A DNA stretch of 20,092 nucleotides. Source: Actinomycetota bacterium (GTDB lineage Bacteria; Actinomycetota; Actinomycetes; S36-B12; UBA5976). The notes under the pieces were generated by a model. It searched no databases, had not been told where the DNA came from, and saw only the letters and a list, made by a program, of their open reading frames with translations. Below, piece by piece: positions 1 through 6,061 of this stretch; positions within the stretch are counted from its first letter, which is position 1; every line of letters starts with the position of its first letter. Position numbers and translations under genes: made by a program. The stretch is from contig SXYE01000042.1 in the NCBI GenBank assembly GCA_005789325.1, positions 1 to 20,092 of the forward strand. The letters are read 5' to 3'.

Positions 1-713
1 GCGGACAGTTAACTGAAAAAGTTCGTCGTAAGCCATTCTCCGTTGTGCTTTTCGACGAAGTAGAAAAAGCTCATCCAGATATTTTCAATTCACTATTGCA
101 AATCTTGGAAGATGGTAAATTAACTGATTCTCAAGGCCGCATGGTGGATTTCAAAAATACTGTAATCATCATGACCACAAACCTGGGAAGTCGTGATATT
201 TCAAAAGGTGTAGGACTTGGTTTCTCAATGGGCGATGACCTTGAAGGAAGCTATGACCGTATGAAGCTAAAAGTTAACGAAGAACTTAAACAACACTTTC
301 GTCCAGAGTTCTTAAACAGACTTGATGATGTGATTGTGTTCCACCAATTGACACGTCCAGAAATCTTACAAATTGTTGATCTAATGGTCACTTCCCTTGA
401 TGACAGATTGAAAGACAAAGACATGGGTCTGATTTTGACTGATCAAGCTAAAGAATTGCTTGTGGATAAGGGCTATGACCAGTCTTTGGGTGCAAGACCT
501 ATGAGACGAACAATTCAACGAGAAATTGAAGATGTGTTGAGTGAAAAGATTTTGTTTGGCGAATTAACTGCTGGAAACCTTGTCGTAGTTGGTGTTGAAG
601 GTGAAGCAGCTAATGCTGATAAGAAAACTTCTGACACCAGAGTGTTTACATTTACTGGGGAAGCAAAACAACCACTTCCAGATGCGCCACCTGTAAATAG
701 CGCTGCAGAATAA
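1..713 (+). CDS. clpC: ATP-dependent Clp protease ATP-binding subunit ClpC, C-terminal part (5' end outside window)
   Basis: This is the end of an AAA+ unfoldase that feeds substrates to the ClpP protease in the cytosol. The open frame runs in from the left edge (codons from base 3), so the gene is 5'-partial. The visible part is the second ATPase domain: Walker B (VVLFDEVEKAH), the sensor-1 stretch (IIMTTNLGS), the arginine-finger region (RPEFLNRLDD) and sensor 2 (GARPMRRTIQREIED), followed by the D2 small domain and an acidic, proline-rich tail of about 40 residues. That order, and the tail type, fit actinobacterial ClpC better than ClpB or ClpA. A GTG at 45 is internal and should not be taken as the start. 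The gene ends one base before the stop of convergent proC, so there is no room for a separate terminator. The family call is firm; ClpC rather than another class-I Clp rests on sequence flavour. Confidence 0.95.
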   Translation, partial: GQLTEKVRRKPFSVVLFDEVEKAHPDIFNSLLQILEDGKLTDSQGRMVDFKNTVIIMTTNLGSRDISKGVGLGFSMGDDLEGSYDRMKLKVNEELKQHFRPEFLNRLDDVIVFHQLTRPEILQIVDLMVTSLDDRLKDKDMGLILTDQAKELLVDKGYDQSLGARPMRRTIQREIEDVLSEKILFGELTAGNLVVVGVEGEAANADKKTSDTRVFTFTGEAKQPLPDAPPVNSAAE

Positions 714-714
714 T

Positions 715-1515
715 TTAGTTCTTACTTATCTCTTCAGCTCTTTTAATAGCAGCACCTAACGCATTTTGCCAAATACTTTTTAAATCTTTACTTTCTAAAA
801 ATTCAATTGCTGCCTGAGTTGTTCCCTTTGGTGAAGTAACTTTTTTCCTTAATTCAATGACATCATCATCTGAATTTTCAAACAAAGCACTTGATCCCAC
901 AAATGTGTTTTCAACTAATACCTGAGCAACATCTCTTGTTAGACCATGAGCAACAGCTGCGTCAATTAATAATTCTGTGACATAAAAATAATAAGCAGGA
1001 CCAGATCCAGAAGCAGCGGCTACAACATCAATTTGGTTTTCATTAACCACAACAACTTGACCAACTGCTTCTAATAGATTTTTGGCAGCTGTTAATTGAA
1101 CATCGGTAGCAAATTCACCTTTTGCCAAACCGGTTACTCCTTTGCCAACTAAAGCAGGAGTATTAGGCATAGCTCGTACAACTGCAGCATTACTAATTCC
1201 TAACTTATTTACAATAAAACTAGAAGTTATGCCAACAGCAATAGAAATGATTAAAGTATTTGCAGAAATTATCTTGCCCATCTCAGGTAAGACTTCATCC
1301 ATATTTTGAGGTTTAACTGCTAAAAGCACAACTTCACAGTCTTTAATTTGGGCAATATCGAGAGAACATTGAACTTGATATTTCTTTGAAATACGATCCA
1401 GGCTTTCAGGGGATTTATCGACACAAATCACATCATTTTTTGTTAATACATTGTCGAGCAGGCCTTTGAGGATGGCTTCACCCATATTGCCGGTGCCAAC
1501 AATGCCAAGTTTCAC
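715..1515 (-). CDS. proC: Pyrroline-5-carboxylate reductase
   Basis: ProC reduces 1-pyrroline-5-carboxylate to L-proline with NAD(P)H, the last step of proline synthesis, in the cytosol. The 266-residue protein has the usual family length. It opens with a Rossmann dinucleotide-binding loop (GTGNMG, residues 7-12), has the VRAMPNTPA segment in the middle, and carries the family signature region SGSGPAYYF followed by the helical dimerization domain. The start is GTG (complement of 1513-1515); no strong Shine-Dalgarno sequence is visible, only a purine-rich stretch upstream. It is convergent with clpC (one base between stops) and divergent from the cysteine-rich gene at 1598, with 82 bases between the starts. 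In Mycobacterium proC also lies near an excisionase-like gene (Rv0500/Rv0500A), which matches the neighbour at 2564. Intact and unremarkable. Confidence 0.96.
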   Translation of the reverse strand: MKLGIVGTGNMGEAILKGLLDNVLTKNDVICVDKSPESLDRISKKYQVQCSLDIAQIKDCEVVLLAVKPQNMDEVLPEMGKIISANTLIISIAVGITSSFIVNKLGISNAAVVRAMPNTPALVGKGVTGLAKGEFATDVQLTAAKNLLEAVGQVVVVNENQIDVVAAASGSGPAYYFYVTELLIDAAVAHGLTRDVAQVLVENTFVGSSALFENSDDDVIELRKKVTSPKGTTQAAIEFLESKDLKSIWQNALGAAIKRAEEISKN

Positions 1516-1584
1516 GGAATATTCTTTCTTTTTTGTGTGACTTATTGAACAAGACTACTTTGCACTTACCAGAAACTAGCCAAG

Positions 1585-1590
1585 TAGGCT
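1585..1590 (+). promoter_or_regulatory. Candidate -10 box (TAGGCT) for the leaderless gene at 1598
   Basis: TAGGCT fits the actinobacterial TANNNT -10 pattern. Exactly seven bases separate it from the GTG at 1598, so a transcript starting at the usual distance would begin at or next to the start codon. No Shine-Dalgarno sequence precedes that GTG. A possible -35 is TTGCAC at 1560-1565, but the spacer would be 19 bases, longer than ideal. The promoter is inferred from spacing and motif only. Confidence 0.5.
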
Positions 1591-1597
1591 CTGGCTT

Positions 1598-2389
1598 GTG
1601 ACCGAAATTTTAAAAGATTCACCCCGAACTTGGCTTGAATTTGTTGATCCAGCAGCCTCAGGAACGTTAATAAAAGCTGATCTAACTTGGTTAACTTCAA
1701 ATTGGGAATGTATTTTTGGTCGAGGTTGCAAAGGTGTTGAGAAAACAAATCCAAATGATGGTTGCTGTATTCACGGTGCACATTTCACTGAACCAGGAGA
1801 TAAAAAAAGAGTTTCAAAATGGGTTAAAAAGTTAACCCCAGACTTGTGGGAAAAGCATGAACATGCCAATTCTAAAAAAGGTTGGACTGAGAGAGAAGAC
1901 GGTGTTGAAAAAACACGAGTTGTAGAAGGTGCTTGTATTTTTATGAACTCACCAGAGTTTGCTGGAGGTCAAGGTTGTGCACTACATAAGTTAGCTTTAG
2001 TTAAAGGTGCTAAACCATTAGAAGCAAAACCAGATGTTTGTTGGCAATTACCGATTAGAAGAAGTTATGAAACAAGAGAATTTGAAGATGACACAGATTA
2101 TCAAGTAATTGTTATTGAAGAATACAAAAGAAAAAATTGGGGAGAAGGCGGACATACTATGGATTGGTATTGTTCTTCCGACACAGAAGCTCACACTGCT
2201 ACTGAACCTGTTTACATAAGTGAAAAAGATACTTTAGTTGAATTAATTGGTAAAAAAGCTTACGCAGTTTTAAAAGAACATTGTGATAACCGTGTCACTT
2301 TGCTGAAAACAATAAAGAAATTACCGGGCAGAAAAGCAAAAGAAGTTTTGTTATCTTTAAATCCTCATCCTGCTGATCGTTTCATTTAA
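1598..2389 (+). CDS. Cysteine-rich conserved protein of unknown function, possible metal or Fe-S binder
   Basis: I do not recognise a characterised family with confidence. The 263-residue product is soluble, with no signal peptide or membrane segment. It has cysteines set out like a metal- or cluster-binding protein: C38 and C44 (CIFGRGC), the pair C56-C57 followed by H59 (GCCIH), C113 (GACIF), C127 in a GQGCALH context, and C148 (DVCWQLP). This resembles in style the YkgJ/DUF3109 cysteine-cluster proteins, which is a loose comparison only. Tryptophan and charged residues are frequent, and the C-terminal third is rich in lysine. The start is GTG at 1598 with no Shine-Dalgarno sequence but a TANNNT box seven bases upstream, suggesting a leaderless mRNA. 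It stands alone between divergent proC and the small regulator at 2564. The gene is certainly coding (long frame, patterned cysteines); its function is unknown. Confidence 0.85.
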   Translation: MTEILKDSPRTWLEFVDPAASGTLIKADLTWLTSNWECIFGRGCKGVEKTNPNDGCCIHGAHFTEPGDKKRVSKWVKKLTPDLWEKHEHANSKKGWTEREDGVEKTRVVEGACIFMNSPEFAGGQGCALHKLALVKGAKPLEAKPDVCWQLPIRRSYETREFEDDTDYQVIVIEEYKRKNWGEGGHTMDWYCSSDTEAHTATEPVYISEKDTLVELIGKKAYAVLKEHCDNRVTLLKTIKKLPGRKAKEVLLSLNPHPADRFI

Positions 2390-2500
2390 AAAATCTCTTA
2401 TTCACTTCTGTAACAAGACTTGTTTAGGTCCCATTAGCATGTCTGCTTCCCTCAAATAACCCCCCTCCTCTCTTGTGCTAACAAGTAGTCATCTATTACC

Positions 2501-2540
2501 GTGGCACCACACGCCACTTAAGACTTAGGGAAGGTCTTAA
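2501..2540 (+). promoter_or_regulatory. Two adjacent inverted repeats upstream of the MerR-fold regulator gene
   Basis: Two perfect inverted repeats lie end to end in the 174-base gap before the small regulator gene: GTGGC/GCCAC (2501-2505 and 2513-2517, 7-base loop), then TTAAGAC/GTCTTAA (2518-2524 and 2534-2540, 9-base loop). The pair is flanked by two copies of ACCGTG (2498-2503 and 2541-2546). They could form a structured leader or be DNA sites for a dimeric protein, possibly the regulator itself. The rest of the gap holds a pyrimidine-rich stretch (about 2448-2474) and a weak promoter-like pair, TTGTGC (2473-2478) and TATTAC (2494-2499), with a short 15-base spacer. Function is inferred. 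Confidence 0.5.
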
Positions 2541-2563
2541 ACCGTGTAAGAAAGAGGCAAGAA

Positions 2564-2770
2564 ATGGCGTCAAGCCCAGAAAGACCTTTAGGCGAAGTTA
2601 GATTCTTGACCGTGGCAGAAGTTGCCTCATCAATGCGAGTATCCAAGATGACTGTTTACCGACTAGTCCACTCAGGCACCATGCCAGCAGTGCGCGTTGG
2701 TAGATCGTTTCGTGTTCCAGAAGCAGCAGTTTCTGAATACTTGCGTGAATCATTCGTAGAGGCTGGCTGA
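2564..2770 (+). CDS. Small MerR-fold (excisionase-type) helix-turn-helix DNA-binding protein
   Basis: This 68-residue protein is a single winged helix-turn-helix of the excisionase/MerR type. After a short N-terminal arm come the recognition helices (LTVAEVASSMRVSKMTVYRLVHSG, residues about 15-38) and the wing with VGRSFRV (about 45-51), ending in a short helix (VSEYLRESF). The wording matches actinobacterial proteins such as Mycobacterium Rv0500A and Streptomyces SCO3328 (BdtA), as I recall them, more than BldC, which has a different wing. Those relatives act as small dimeric or oligomeric transcription regulators, some linked to developmental genes; here the target is unknown. The start ATG is preceded by AAGAGG six bases upstream, a good ribosome site. 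Its stop codon lies in a terminator-like hairpin. The presence of proC upstream and the glutaredoxin-rex pair downstream matches relatives, with the intervening genes lost. Confidence 0.9.
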   Translation: MASSPERPLGEVRFLTVAEVASSMRVSKMTVYRLVHSGTMPAVRVGRSFRVPEAAVSEYLRESFVEAG

Positions 2771-2786
2771 TTTCCCCTCAGCCAGC
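2762..2786 (+). terminator. Terminator-like hairpin overlapping the stop codon of the MerR-fold gene
   Basis: A perfect 9-bp inverted repeat (GCTGGCTGA, 2762-2770, with TCAGCCAGC, 2778-2786) encloses a 7-base loop and includes the TGA stop of the upstream gene. It is followed by TTTCCCC, a short and imperfect T tract, so it may be a weak intrinsic terminator or an attenuating 3' hairpin. The next gene begins only about 30 bases later. Confidence 0.65.
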
Positions 2787-2814
2787 TTTCCCCACTAAAA
2801 AGGGTCTGATTTAA

Positions 2815-3051
2815 ATCAATAAACGCATCAAAGTTCTTTCCAAACCAGGCTGTCACCTCTGTGTTGATGCCATCAAGATCGTTGCTCAAGTAAGTATTGA
2901 ATTAAACGTGGGCTATGAGGTCGAAGAAATCCAAAACAACCCTGAATTAATGCACCAATATGGGGAAGAAATTCCTGTCATATTTGTTGACGGCAAACGC
3001 CATGATTATTGGCGAGTAGATCCAGAAAGATTGCGCCAAGCACTGAGTTAA
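2815..3051 (+). CDS. Glutaredoxin-like (DUF836-type) thiol protein with a non-canonical start, possibly ATC
   Basis: A short frame encodes a thioredoxin-fold protein: a first beta strand (RIKVLSKPG), a CxxC active site (CHLC, C13 and C16 from the proposed start), then EEIPVIFVDG with the cis-proline loop, and a C-terminal YWRVDPERLRQAL helix. This is the compact glutaredoxin-like family that in actinobacteria often precedes rex. It would reduce disulfides or sense thiols in the cytosol. The frame is closed upstream by TAA at 2812-2814, and between that stop and the first beta strand there is no ATG, GTG or TTG. ATC at 2815, ten bases after an AAAAAGGG ribosome-site-like stretch, is the best candidate; ATC at 2827 is the other. 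The alternatives are a sequencing error or a point mutation that has just inactivated the gene. The body shows no sign of decay. The stop is TAA at 3049-3051, 59 bases before rex. Confidence 0.8.
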   Translation: MNKRIKVLSKPGCHLCVDAIKIVAQVSIELNVGYEVEEIQNNPELMHQYGEEIPVIFVDGKRHDYWRVDPERLRQALS

Positions 3052-3072
3052 AAATCATCTTTTTGTGAGACG

Positions 3073-3094
3073 ATTTGTGCTTTTTTGCACAAAT
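3073..3094 (+). promoter_or_regulatory. Rex operator (perfect inverted repeat) in the rex promoter
   Basis: ATTTGTGC and GCACAAAT form a perfect 8-bp inverted repeat around six T bases. Its core, 3075-3092, is TTGTG-N8-CACAA, the known binding pattern of the NADH-sensing repressor Rex. It covers the -35 of the proposed rex promoter and lies directly upstream of rex itself, so autoregulation is the natural reading. A further half-site, TTGTG, lies at 3063-3067. The match is seen directly; binding is inferred from the well-known Streptomyces and Gram-positive Rex systems. Confidence 0.88.
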
Positions 3095-3103
3095 GTGTAC
3101 CTT
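3075..3103 (+). promoter_or_regulatory. Promoter of the rex operon, leaderless type
   Basis: The -35 is TTGTGC (3075-3080), the spacer is 17 bases, and the -10 is TACCTT (3098-3103, TANNNT). ATG at 3111 follows after seven bases. Transcription would therefore start at about the start codon and give a leaderless mRNA, in keeping with the lack of a Shine-Dalgarno sequence. The Rex operator occupies the -35 and half of the spacer, so bound Rex would block RNA polymerase. Confidence 0.7.
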
Positions 3104-3110
3104 TGTAGAT

Positions 3111-3800
3111 ATGTCACCAAAATCCTCAGCATCATTAAAAGGTGGCACAAATCCAAAGATTTCCGAAGCAACCGTTTCAAGACTCCCTGCCTATTTCAGA
3201 GCGTTAAGCCAATTAGCAGATGCCCAACAAATAAGAGTTTCCTCTGAAGAATTAGCTGCCTTAACTGGAGTATCCAGTGCGATGCTCAGAAAAGATTTAT
3301 CGCACTTAGGTTCATATGGAACCCGCGGTGTTGGTTATGACGTGGAATTCTTGCGCTACCAAATTTCTCGTGAAATGGGACTAAATCATGATTGGTCTGT
3401 AGTAATTGTGGGTGTGGGAAATTTGGGCAGAGCACTTGCTCATTACGGCGGATTTGGTTCACGTGGTTTTCGCGTCGTTGCTTTAGTTGATGCAGATCAA
3501 ACTTTAATAGGCACAAAAGTTAAATGTGGTGCTGAGGGAAAAACTGTTGAACTTCTAGTACATGCCTTAAGTGATTTAGAAGAAGTAATTAAAGAAACAA
3601 ATGCTCGCCTAGGTGTAGTTGCAACTCCAGAACAAAGTGCTCAAGCAGTGTGTGATCGATTAGTAAAAGCAGGAATTAGAAGCGTCTTAAATTTTGCTCC
3701 AGTTTATTTAACAGTTCCAGAAGGTGTTGATGTCAGAAAAGTTGACTTGGCATCAGAATTACAAATTTTGGCATTTCACGAACAACGCAAAGCTGTATAG
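3111..3800 (+). CDS. rex: Redox-sensing transcriptional repressor Rex
   Basis: Rex senses the NADH/NAD+ ratio and represses respiratory genes when NAD+ is high, leaving DNA when NADH rises. From ATG 3111 it is 229 residues, within the family range. The N-terminal winged helix covers about residues 17-80, with VSSEELAALTGVSSAMLRKDLSHLG as helix-turn-helix and recognition helix (R60, K61) and the GSYGTRGVGY wing. A Rossmann domain follows (VGVGNLGRAL, G101/G103/G106, with D127 at the end of the second strand), and a C-terminal domain-swap helix ends the protein. In-frame TTG 3075 and ATG 3093 would place the start inside the operator and promoter; ATG 3111 is preferred because of the TANNNT box seven bases upstream and alignment to family N-termini. 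It heads an operon with cobA-hemD 17 bases downstream, and a perfect Rex operator precedes it. Confidence 0.96.
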   Translation: MSPKSSASLKGGTNPKISEATVSRLPAYFRALSQLADAQQIRVSSEELAALTGVSSAMLRKDLSHLGSYGTRGVGYDVEFLRYQISREMGLNHDWSVVIVGVGNLGRALAHYGGFGSRGFRVVALVDADQTLIGTKVKCGAEGKTVELLVHALSDLEEVIKETNARLGVVATPEQSAQAVCDRLVKAGIRSVLNFAPVYLTVPEGVDVRKVDLASELQILAFHEQRKAV

Positions 3801-3817
3801 AAACGAAAGGTAAGTAA

Positions 3818-5407
3818 TTGACTAAGAAAAAAATTATTGTGCTGCCAGTAATTTATGTTGCAGCAGGTCCAGGAGATCCGCAATTAATCACACTTCGTGG
3901 CATTAATGCTATTAAGCAAGCTGAATTAATTATTGCTGATGTCAACACCATGGACATTGCTAATGCGCATGCAAATCCAACAGCAGATGTTGTTGCAGCA
4001 GTTGATGAAGACGGTGTGCCAATGGCACCTGCAGTAAGAGCTCGTTTAGCAATTGATGCCGCTAAAGAAGGTGCAGCAGTTGTCAGACTTTGCGCAGGAG
4101 ATCCAGTTGTCGAAGATAATTTAGCGGTTGAAGTTTCTACACTTGCAAAATCAAAAATTGAATTTGAATATGTGCCAGGAGTTTCACCAATCACAGCTGT
4201 GCCAACTCATGCCGGAATGTCACTTTTTGCAAACAGAGGCAAAGAAGTTCACATTTTAAACGGTTCAGAACCAATTGACTGGTCTCTGCATTTAGATCCA
4301 ACAATTCCAATTGTGGTTATCAATTCCGCAGATAAGGCACCTGCAATTGCAAGTGCATTAATTGCTCGTGGTCGTGACGCTACAACTCCAATTTCTGTAA
4401 CAAGGGATGGAAGCACCACAGATCAAAGAACAATTGTTTCGACTTTAGAAAATATTCCAGTTGTAGCAAAAGCGGCAAGACAATCAGGTCCTGGAATTAT
4501 TGTGATCGGTGATTTAGTAAACAATCGAGATAAATATCAATGGTTTGAAAATAAATCTTTATTTGGTTGGAAAGTTTTGGTTCCAAGAACCAAGGAAGAT
4601 GCTGAAGATTTTCAAAAGCTTCTTGCAGTTTATGGAGCTGTCTCTGTTGAAGTTCCAACTATTTCTGTGGAACCACCAAGAACTCCACAACAAATGGAAA
4701 GAGCTGTTCACGGTTTAGTTTCAGGCAGATTCCAATGGGTAGTTTTTACAAGCACAAATGCAGTTAGAGCTGTAAGAGATAAATTTATTGATTATGGTTT
4801 AGATGCCAGAGCTTTTGCTGGATTAAAAGTTGCTGCTATTGGACAACCCGTAATTGATGCCCTTGTTGAGTTTGGTGTTAAACCAGATCTTTTCCCAGCA
4901 AAAGAACACAACTCAGAAGGTTTATTAGATGTTTGGCCAAAGTTTGATCAATTACTTGATCCAATAAACAGAGTTTTCTTACCTCGTGCAGATATTGCAA
5001 CAGAAACACTTGTTGAAGGAATGCAAGCAAAAGGTTGGGAAGTTGAAGACATTGTTGCCTTTAGAACAGTGCGCGCAGCTCCTCCTCCAGCACACACTCG
5101 TGAATTAATTAAGAGTGGTGGCTTTGATGCTGTGCTGTTTACTTCAGCTAGCACTGTTCGAAACTTAGTTGGAATTGCTGGTAAACCTCATGCTTCAACA
5201 GTTGTGGCAGTAATTGGTCCACAAACTGCACAAGCTGCTCAAGAACATGGGTTACGAGTTGATGTACAAGCTGAATCACCAAATGTGTCAGTTTTGATAG
5301 ATGCACTTGCAGCACACGGTGAAACTTTAAGACTTGCTGCAATTGAAAACGGTGACAATGTTTGGCGTCCAAGCAAACGTCGCGGTTCAATGCGTCGTAG
5401 ACACTAA
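3818..5407 (+). CDS. hemD: Fused SUMT-like (CobA-type) / uroporphyrinogen-III synthase (HemD)
   Basis: This is a two-domain tetrapyrrole protein of actinobacterial type, 529 residues, full length for the fusion. Residues about 10-245 resemble uroporphyrinogen-III C-methyltransferase: AAGPGDPQLITLRG (15-28), an altered GDP motif (RLCAGDPVVED, 89-99) and VPGVSPITAVPTHAG. The usual RLKGGDPFVFGRG form of the second motif is not kept, so methyltransferase activity is uncertain. Residues about 250-505 are the HemD synthase, which closes hydroxymethylbilane to uroporphyrinogen III, with FTSTNAVRAV and LFTSASTVRNL repeats typical of its two lobes. A basic tail (KRRGSMRRRH) ends the protein. The TTG start has GAAAGG seven bases upstream. 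It follows rex by 17 bases. In Streptomyces hemA and hemC lie between rex and hemD, and hemB follows; none is present here, so the role of this protein is open: siroheme only, or a remnant. Confidence 0.9.
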   Translation: MTKKKIIVLPVIYVAAGPGDPQLITLRGINAIKQAELIIADVNTMDIANAHANPTADVVAAVDEDGVPMAPAVRARLAIDAAKEGAAVVRLCAGDPVVEDNLAVEVSTLAKSKIEFEYVPGVSPITAVPTHAGMSLFANRGKEVHILNGSEPIDWSLHLDPTIPIVVINSADKAPAIASALIARGRDATTPISVTRDGSTTDQRTIVSTLENIPVVAKAARQSGPGIIVIGDLVNNRDKYQWFENKSLFGWKVLVPRTKEDAEDFQKLLAVYGAVSVEVPTISVEPPRTPQQMERAVHGLVSGRFQWVVFTSTNAVRAVRDKFIDYGLDARAFAGLKVAAIGQPVIDALVEFGVKPDLFPAKEHNSEGLLDVWPKFDQLLDPINRVFLPRADIATETLVEGMQAKGWEVEDIVAFRTVRAAPPPAHTRELIKSGGFDAVLFTSASTVRNLVGIAGKPHASTVVAVIGPQTAQAAQEHGLRVDVQAESPNVSVLIDALAAHGETLRLAAIENGDNVWRPSKRRGSMRRRH

Positions 5408-5419
5408 GAATTAAAGCCA

Positions 5420-6061
5420 ATGGCCACTCGAACTCTTGTCCACGTAATGAGACACGGGGAAGTTTTTAATCCAGAAAAAGTTTTGTATGGAAGATTACCT
5501 GGATACAAATTATCTGAACTTGGTTTAAAGATGGCTGATCGTGCCGCAGAGTATTTCAAAAATAATGATTTATCTTTAATTGTTTCTTCCCCTTTGGAAA
5601 GAGCTCAACAAACTGCTCAACCAACTGCCTTAAGTCATAATTTAAAACCAGAATTGGAAGAACTAATTATTGAAGCAGAAAACGTATTTGAAGGAAAAAG
5701 AGTTTCAGTTGGAGATGGTGCACTAAGAGATCCCAGAAATTGGTGGTACTTAAGAAATCCCATAAAACCATCTTGGGGGGAGCCTTATAAAAAAGTCGCC
5801 GACCGAATGCGAACAGCAATATTTTCTGCACGAGATAGCGCTAAAGGTAGAGAAGCTTTATTAGTTTCACATCAGCTTCCAATCTGGATTGCCAGATTGT
5901 CTGCTGAAGGCAGATCTTTTGTACACGATCCAAGAAGACGCCAATGCAGTTTGGCAAGTGTTACCACATTTGTTTTTGAAAACGATTCACTAGTTGAAGT
6001 TAAGTACGAAGAACCTTCAGCAGATTTGTTAAAAGATGCCAGCAAAATATCTGGCGCGTAA
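5420..6061 (+). CDS. Histidine phosphatase family protein (phosphoglycerate mutase-like)
   Basis: A 213-residue cytosolic phosphatase of the branch-1 histidine phosphatase superfamily. The N-terminal RHG motif (MRHGE, catalytic H12 with R11), the SSPLERAQQTA segment (R61) and the second histidine in LLVSHQLPIW (H151) are all present, so it should be catalytically competent. The substrate cannot be read from the sequence. Relatives in Mycobacterium (Rv0525) sit at this same position, directly upstream of the thioredoxin-ccdA-resB-ccsA set (Rv0526-Rv0529) and after hemL (Rv0524); hemL is absent here. It starts 12 bases after cobA-hemD and overlaps the start of the next gene by 26 bases if that gene begins at 6036, so it belongs to the same operon. 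Calling it a glycolytic phosphoglycerate mutase would be over-annotation. Confidence 0.88.
   Translation: MATRTLVHVMRHGEVFNPEKVLYGRLPGYKLSELGLKMADRAAEYFKNNDLSLIVSSPLERAQQTAQPTALSHNLKPELEELIIEAENVFEGKRVSVGDGALRDPRNWWYLRNPIKPSWGEPYKKVADRMRTAIFSARDSAKGREALLVSHQLPIWIARLSAEGRSFVHDPRRRQCSLASVTTFVFENDSLVEVKYEEPSADLLKDASKISGA

Noticed and set aside
1566..1781. Minus-strand frame of 71 codons opposite the cysteine-rich gene
   Set aside because: Shadow frame: it lies opposite a gene with patterned cysteines and has no recognisable motif.
2412..2424. AACAA-GAC-TTGTT as terminator of the cysteine-rich gene
   Set aside because: Five AT-rich pairs with a three-base loop and no T tract are too weak to call a terminator.
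2498..2546. Known riboswitch before the MerR-fold gene
   Set aside because: The two small hairpins match no riboswitch architecture I know, and there is no metabolic gene downstream.
2656..2889. Minus-strand frame of 77 codons across the terminator-like hairpin
   Set aside because: It runs antisense to the MerR-fold gene and the glutaredoxin-like gene, both of which have clear family features.
3075..3110. TTG 3075 or ATG 3093 as the rex start
   Set aside because: Both fall inside the Rex operator or the promoter; the extra residues (CFFAQMCTFVD) are unlike family N-termini and ATG 3111 has the right -10 spacing.
3065..3247. Open frame of 60 codons overlapping the start of rex
   Set aside because: It lies in another frame over the rex promoter and N-terminus, has no family features, and rex itself is unmistakable.
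5420..6061. Glycolytic phosphoglycerate mutase
   Set aside because: Only the general histidine phosphatase motifs are present, and the position matches the Rv0525-type gene of unknown substrate.
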